Shown here: positions 58,738-64,000 of the stretch, in pieces
How the letters are laid out: each line of letters starts with the position of its first letter
Position numbering within the stretch: the first letter of the stretch is position 1
Origin: Isoperla grammatica
Lineage: Eukaryota; Arthropoda; Insecta; Plecoptera; Perlodidae
Direction: 5' to 3'
Assembly (NCBI GenBank): GCA_945910005.1
Contig: OX246746.1
Location: 37,430,473-37,494,472, forward strand
DNA: 64,000 nucleotides
Translations under genes and position numbers: made by a program
Notes under the pieces: model-generated
Database searches by the model: none
Seen by the model: only the letters and a program-made list of their open reading frames with translations
What the model was told of the DNA's origin: nothing

Positions 58738-59434
58738 ACCACCACAGCCTAGGCCCTAGGCCCTAGTAACACAGTATACTAACCCTTACAGTAGCGAAAC
58801 CCGAGCAATTTTCTTTCTGAAAACACATGCGCGTGCAGGTCCTATACCTATGGGTGTAGTGGGTGTAGTAGAAGCGCCGATCAAGTAGTACTACTGCAAC
58901 TTGAGTTATTTTTTGTAATGATAACGAACGTATGTCAGCAAAGTCACCGCTACGCCTCGCTAGAGTCGCCGTGCGCAAGTTGTTCAATGAAGCTGCTATG
59001 GCAGTTTCGCAACTGTAAGGATTAGTATAGTGTGCTAGTAGTGCATGACGAAGACAGGGAACTGTGACAACAGAGCTGCCACGCGGAGCGGCTCTAGTTA
59101 AAGTCGGAGTCGATAAAGGAGTTTCTTCTTTGAGAACTTCTTTATCGACTCAGATAAGTGAGAGCCATACTGGCAGGATCGCCATCAAATATGCGTCACC
59201 AGTAAAATCGCCCAGTTTCTCGTCAATCGCTGAGATAAGGTTGCCGCTGAATGCGATACACACCGGCTGACAATCTAATAGGGTAGCTGTATGTTTACAC
59301 GCCATGCAATACTATACTTCACACACTAACACATATCATACTGACACTCAACATATCTACTACCTCTACTACTGCGCATTGCTTCAACGAAAATAAAGAT
59401 ATTCCTGGCGTTCCCTCATACATTAGTAAATAAT
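58738..59434 (+). other. Presumed intron sequence with a strong hairpin
   Basis: No downstream exon could be assigned. GAGTCGATAAAG at about 59108-59119 and CTTTATCGACTC at about 59141-59152 form a perfect 12-bp stem around a short loop. The 68-residue frame at 59064-59270 crosses this hairpin and is not supported. Confidence 0.4.
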
Positions 59435-59439
59435 AACTT

Positions 59440-59565
59440 TTCTTAGAAATACCTGATATGGGGTGTACACCAGCTTTACCTGATGTGCCAATCTTCAGGT
59501 GACTAGGTAGGTATGTATATCAAGGTGGTTGGATAGTTCGGAAGAAATGTCTAGCCTTAATATAG
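59440..59565 (-). repeat. SINE family B, 3' body fragment, minus strand
   Basis: Inverted end of the body: 'gtgtacaccagctttacctg', 'cttcaggtgactaggtaggt' and 'ggatagttcggaagaaatgt'. The head is absent. Confidence 0.65.
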
Positions 59566-60169
59566 TCACCCCCAATGGCATTGGGATTTTCAGAATGCCA
59601 ATACACGGTCGAAAATTATCACTACTGCTGTTACTACTCGTGATATGTATAATTTTAAAATGTCACACATTTAGTATTAAAATGCAAACCAAGTATTCAA
59701 AGGTTAAATCAGTGTTAAATATATGTTTGAATGAAATTAAAGTTTCGTAGAGTTTAAGATGTTGAAGCAACACAATGGTTTGGTGTGTAAGTTACAACAG
59801 CTGAGCACATACCACAGCCGTTGGAAGATAAGAACGGATCATAACTCGTTTCTAAGGAAACCGCTTCAACTGCAACTAATATAAACTAATGAAGACCTTG
59901 GGCACATGATTTTAATTACTTTTTAATTAACTTTTAGCGACGGTAATAATAATTTTCCAGTTCGTCCTCTGAATAACAATTTCTATCTCTTTCATGCAAA
60001 TGTGAAATAATGTGCACATCTTACACAATTGTATTTTAATTATGTAACCATTAATTCGTTCACTTTTAATGATTCTGAGCTTCAAATCAAGTAATGGGAA
60101 AATCAGAAAAATCAGTTTAATAAAGAATTAAAAATCCTGGTGACTGTATTGTATGAACTTTAAATTAGC
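59566..60169. other. No recognisable gene
   Basis: AT-rich. The 73-residue frame at 59529-59750 begins inside the SINE fragment and has one hydrophobic segment, with no motif. Confidence 0.4.
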
Positions 60170-60372
<203 letters not shown>

Positions 60373-60376
60373 TAAC

Positions 60377-61265
60377 TTGAAGGGCGAAACAATTGAACAT
60401 ATCGTATCTGGGTGCAAAATGCTTTGTCAAACAGATTATCTTCATAGGCATAACCAAGTTGCAAACATTGTACATCAAAAATTAGCCATGAAGTATAAAC
60501 TTATAAACACAACCACTGCGTATTACAAATACAAGCCTGAAAAGGTATTAGATAGTAAAGACTACAAATTATATTACGACCGGGCAGTTATTACAGACCA
60601 AACCATACATCACAATAGACCGGATATTATATTTATTGACAAGAAGAAACAAGAAACGATTTTAATTGATGTGGCCGTCCCTTTATGCCACAATGTAGAG
60701 ACAACTTGGCGGGAAAAGATAAACAGATATAAGGAATTATCAATTGAAATAAAAAGGTTGTGGAAGCAGAATAATGTAACTGTTATACCGTTAATTATAT
60801 CAGCAAATGGCATTGTTCCACGTAAACTCCATGACAGTATTAAACTAATTGGTCTCCAACCGAACATATACATCGAGATGCAAAAAGCAATTATTTTGAA
60901 CACGTGTAGGATAGTGCGAAAATTTTTGAACTAAGAAGAATGAAGACTTCAAGAAGTTCTCCATCCCGATGGTGGTTTTCGTGGTTTCCACCGTACAAAG
61001 AGCGAATGCTGGGATGAGTACAAATCGGCCACGACCGTACATAGCATCCACAGTTCGGTTTTGAAAAAATAATGTGGACAATGATATATTAAGTAGTATA
61101 GCCAATGTGGGCATTTGAGAAGCAGAAGAAGAAGAAGAAGAAGAAGAAGATATATTAAGTAGTTCTAAGTAGATTTTAATAAGGTAAACACATGGAAATA
61201 CTTGACATTTGTGTCCGTACAACATGTTTATGCCGGTTTTGACCGAGTTTGTATGTATTGCAACA
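60377..61265 (+). pseudogene. C-terminal part of an R4/Dong-like LINE (restriction-like endonuclease)
   Basis: An uninterrupted 185-residue frame (60377-60934) opens with H-X4-C ('EHIVSGC'), the second half of the CCHC finger that precedes the endonuclease in R2/R4-type elements. The spacer 'YLHRHNQVANIVH' follows. Then 'NRPD', 14 residues and Asp ('LIDVAVP') match the R/K-P-D-X12-14-D signature of restriction-like endonucleases. The rest (finger start, reverse transcriptase) is missing, cut off at the TAA tract. A ~330-bp 3' UTR follows, with a GAA tract at 61121-61149 and 'gccggttttgaccgagttt' near 61232. It ends in another TAA tract. The same 3' UTR occurs at 39430-40200. The endonuclease would nick target DNA for target-primed reverse transcription. 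The intact frame suggests a fairly recent insertion. Confidence 0.82.
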
Positions 61266-61267
61266 AT

Positions 61268-61335
61268 AAAATAATAATAATAATAAAAATAATAATACTA
61301 ATAATAATAATAAAAATAATAACAATAAAAATTTT
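61268..61335. repeat. (TAA)n microsatellite between two converging LINEs
   Basis: TAA triplets with AAA and AAC interruptions. It is the 3' tail of the plus-strand LINE and meets the tail of the minus-strand LINE at 61345. Confidence 0.9.
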
Positions 61336-61344
61336 TTTTATTAT

Positions 61345-62083
61345 TTTTTTTTTAATTTTATTATTATTAGAATACAAAATGAAAAGTACAGAACAACTTG
61401 TTCCACAAAGCCATGAGGCTTAACTGTGGATTACACAAAATAAATAACAACTCAGTGCACAGTAAGATGGAAACAAAATGAAAAGGACAGTAGAATATAA
61501 TACAACATGGAACTAATAATGAGAACGATTACGATACAAAATATACAAAATATCAAGATAGAAGACAGTAAAACATATGCATGTTTGACAACTACTTTGA
61601 AATCACATGATTTTAATAAAGACAAAAATTAAATTTATGAATACAACGATGAAAACCCAACAACTAACGTACAAACAAAGAATTGATATGAGATTAAATA
61701 CAATTTAAATAAAAATCCTTTAGCCCTCTTTTAATTTTGCTAATTGAATTTAATACTTTTAGGCTAAGTGGCAACTCGTTAAAAGTACGTGGAATAATTA
61801 CTTTATGCGTTCTCGCGCCGTGTTTGTTGAAATATTAAGGGACCCTATATAAATGTGATATTTGAGAACGCGTGGTGATTGGATGTTGAAGAATCATTTT
61901 AAAATCATTTTTAAAATAAAACTGAAAAGCAAGTCTATACTTATATAGCATGTGGATAGGCAAAACGTCACCTTTTTTATAAACGCTGGACTCAACGCAG
62001 TCAATATTTCTATGAGATTTGGTAAAGAACGTGACCATTTGATGTTGCAAAGCTGTATTATGCCTTAGATTTGATAAAAACAA
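61345..62083 (-). pseudogene. 5'-truncated CR1/jockey-type LINE, minus strand
   Basis: On the minus strand from 62083: 'SNLRHNTALQHQMVTFFTKS' and 'VYKKGDVLPIHMLYKYRLAF', then in the next frame 'KVIIPRTFNELPLSLKVLNS' with 'IKRGLKDF'. This is the usual LINE C-terminal tail, and a stop lies between the two parts near 61835. The 3' UTR contains the CCACA...AAGCC / GGCTTTGTGG hairpin (61409-61437) and ends in a TTA-rich tail. Its 5' end abuts the large TAA tract at 62085. Confidence 0.75.
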
Positions 62084-62084
62084 T

Positions 62085-62912
<828 letters not shown>

Positions 62913-62914
62913 CC

Positions 62915-63855
62915 ATGAGCTCTTAGCTCTTAGATCCCTCACGACCTCTCGTGCAAAGAACTTACAGAATACACACATCATGAGCTCTTAGCTCTTAGAT
63001 CCCGCACGACCTCTCGTGTAAAGAGCTTACATAATACACACATCATGAGCTCTTAGCTCTTAGATCCCGCACGACCTCTCGTGCAAAGAGCTTACAGAAT
63101 ACACACATCATGAGCTCTTAGCTCTTAGATCCCTCACGACCTCTCGTGCAAAAAGCTTACAGATTACACACATTATGAGCTCTTAGCTCTTAGATCCCTC
63201 ACGACCTCTCGTGCAAAGAGTTTACAGAATACACACACTATGAGCTCTTAGCTCCCTCACAACCTCTCGTGCAAAGAGCTTACAGAATACACACATTATG
63301 AGCTCTTAGCTCTTAGATCCCTCATGACCTCTCGTGCAAAGAGGTTACGGAATACACACACTATGAGCTCTTAGCTCTTAGATCCCTCACGACCTCTCGT
63401 GCAAAGAGGTTACGGAATACACACACTATGAGCTCTTAGCTCTTAGATCCCTCACGACCTCTCGTGCAAAGAGGTTACGGAATACACACACTATGAGCTC
63501 TTAGCTCTTAGATCCCTCACGACCTCTCGTGCAAAGAGGTTACGGAATACACACACTATGAGCTCTTAACTCTTAGATCCCTCACGACCTCTCGTGCAAA
63601 GAGGTTACGGAATACACACACACTATGAGCTCTTAGCTCTTAGATCCCTCACGACCTCTCGTGCAAAGAGCTTACAGAATACACACACTATGAGCTCTTA
63701 GCTCTTAGATCCCTCACAACCTCTCGTGCCAAGAGCTTACAGAATACACACATTTCGAGCTCTTTGAGCTCGACATTCGACTAGACTTCCCCACGACCTC
63801 TTTGCAAAGAACTTACAGAATACACACATTATGAGCTCTTAGCTCGATATTCGAC
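62915..63855. repeat. Second 65-bp tandem array, about 14 copies
   Basis: The unit reads ATGAGCTCTTAGCTCTTAGA, then TCCCTCACGACCTCTCGTGC, AAAGAGCTTACAGAATACAC and ACATT. Marker positions 62917, 62982, 63047, 63112, 63177 and 63242 are 65 bp apart. One unit near 63242 is shorter, and the last two are diverged. It is unrelated in sequence to the 65-bp array at 36463. Confidence 0.95.
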
Positions 63856-64000
63856 TTGAGTCCAATTTAGAAAGTATCCTATTTTACCACACACCTTATG
63901 AGTTATGATTAAGGGATCCTTAAAAGTGTTCACCGCAAATTACTCGAAAAGTATTTGAATGTATCGGTTTGGGTGGTGTCTTTAAAAGGAAATTGAATAT

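Overview
This window looks like intergenic or intronic DNA from an animal nuclear genome, probably an invertebrate. The base composition is AT-rich. There are no operons or bacterial-style gene packing, and there is one convincing spliced coding exon with a GTAAGT donor. The rest is dominated by animal-type repeats: tRNA-headed SINEs, non-LTR retrotransposon fragments, hAT-like and Harbinger-like short DNA transposons, many (TAA)n tracts and at least fifteen unrelated tandem arrays. I cannot name the species.

Layout. 1-8.3 kb: a ~300-bp tandem repeat, a LINE 3' end, a Harbinger-type MITE and an hAT-type MITE. 8.35-10.37 kb: a 42-bp minisatellite of about 48 copies. 10.9-14.9 kb: tRNA-headed SINEs, an hAT-type MITE with a perfect 8-bp target duplication, and foldback elements. 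14.9-21.6 kb: a 27-bp array, then a complete but dead Ty1/copia retrotransposon with 194-bp LTRs inserted into a ~31-bp minisatellite. A 5'-truncated non-LTR retrotransposon is nested inside its reverse transcriptase. 22.4-28.1 kb: an hAT-type MITE, SINEs, and three adjoining minisatellites (19, 17 and 11 bp). 30-31.2 kb: a 71-bp array. 31.7-35.5 kb: a cluster of DNA transposons, including an insertion whose two ends carry opposed iterations of GTCTAC/GTAGAC. 36.2-38.5 kb: a SINE running directly into a 65-bp array. 39.4-47.7 kb: LINE 3' ends, TAA tracts, a long palindrome, a 146-bp satellite and SINEs. 48-55.5 kb: 52-bp, 77-89-bp and 53-bp arrays. 57-60 kb: SINEs, one interrupted by an hAT-type MITE, and the signal-peptide exon at 58600. 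60.2-62.5 kb: two converging LINE fragments between TAA tracts. 62.9-63.85 kb: a second, unrelated 65-bp array.

How the parts relate. No set of genes here works together as a pathway. The copia element once encoded Gag, protease, integrase, reverse transcriptase and RNase H, but is broken by stops, frameshifts, an insertion and a triplication. The LINE fragments are C-terminal remnants. One of them has the features of a restriction-like-endonuclease (R4/Dong-like) element sitting in a TAA tract. The SINE families probably depended on LINE machinery. The only candidate host gene is a secreted protein, of which just the first coding exon could be found.
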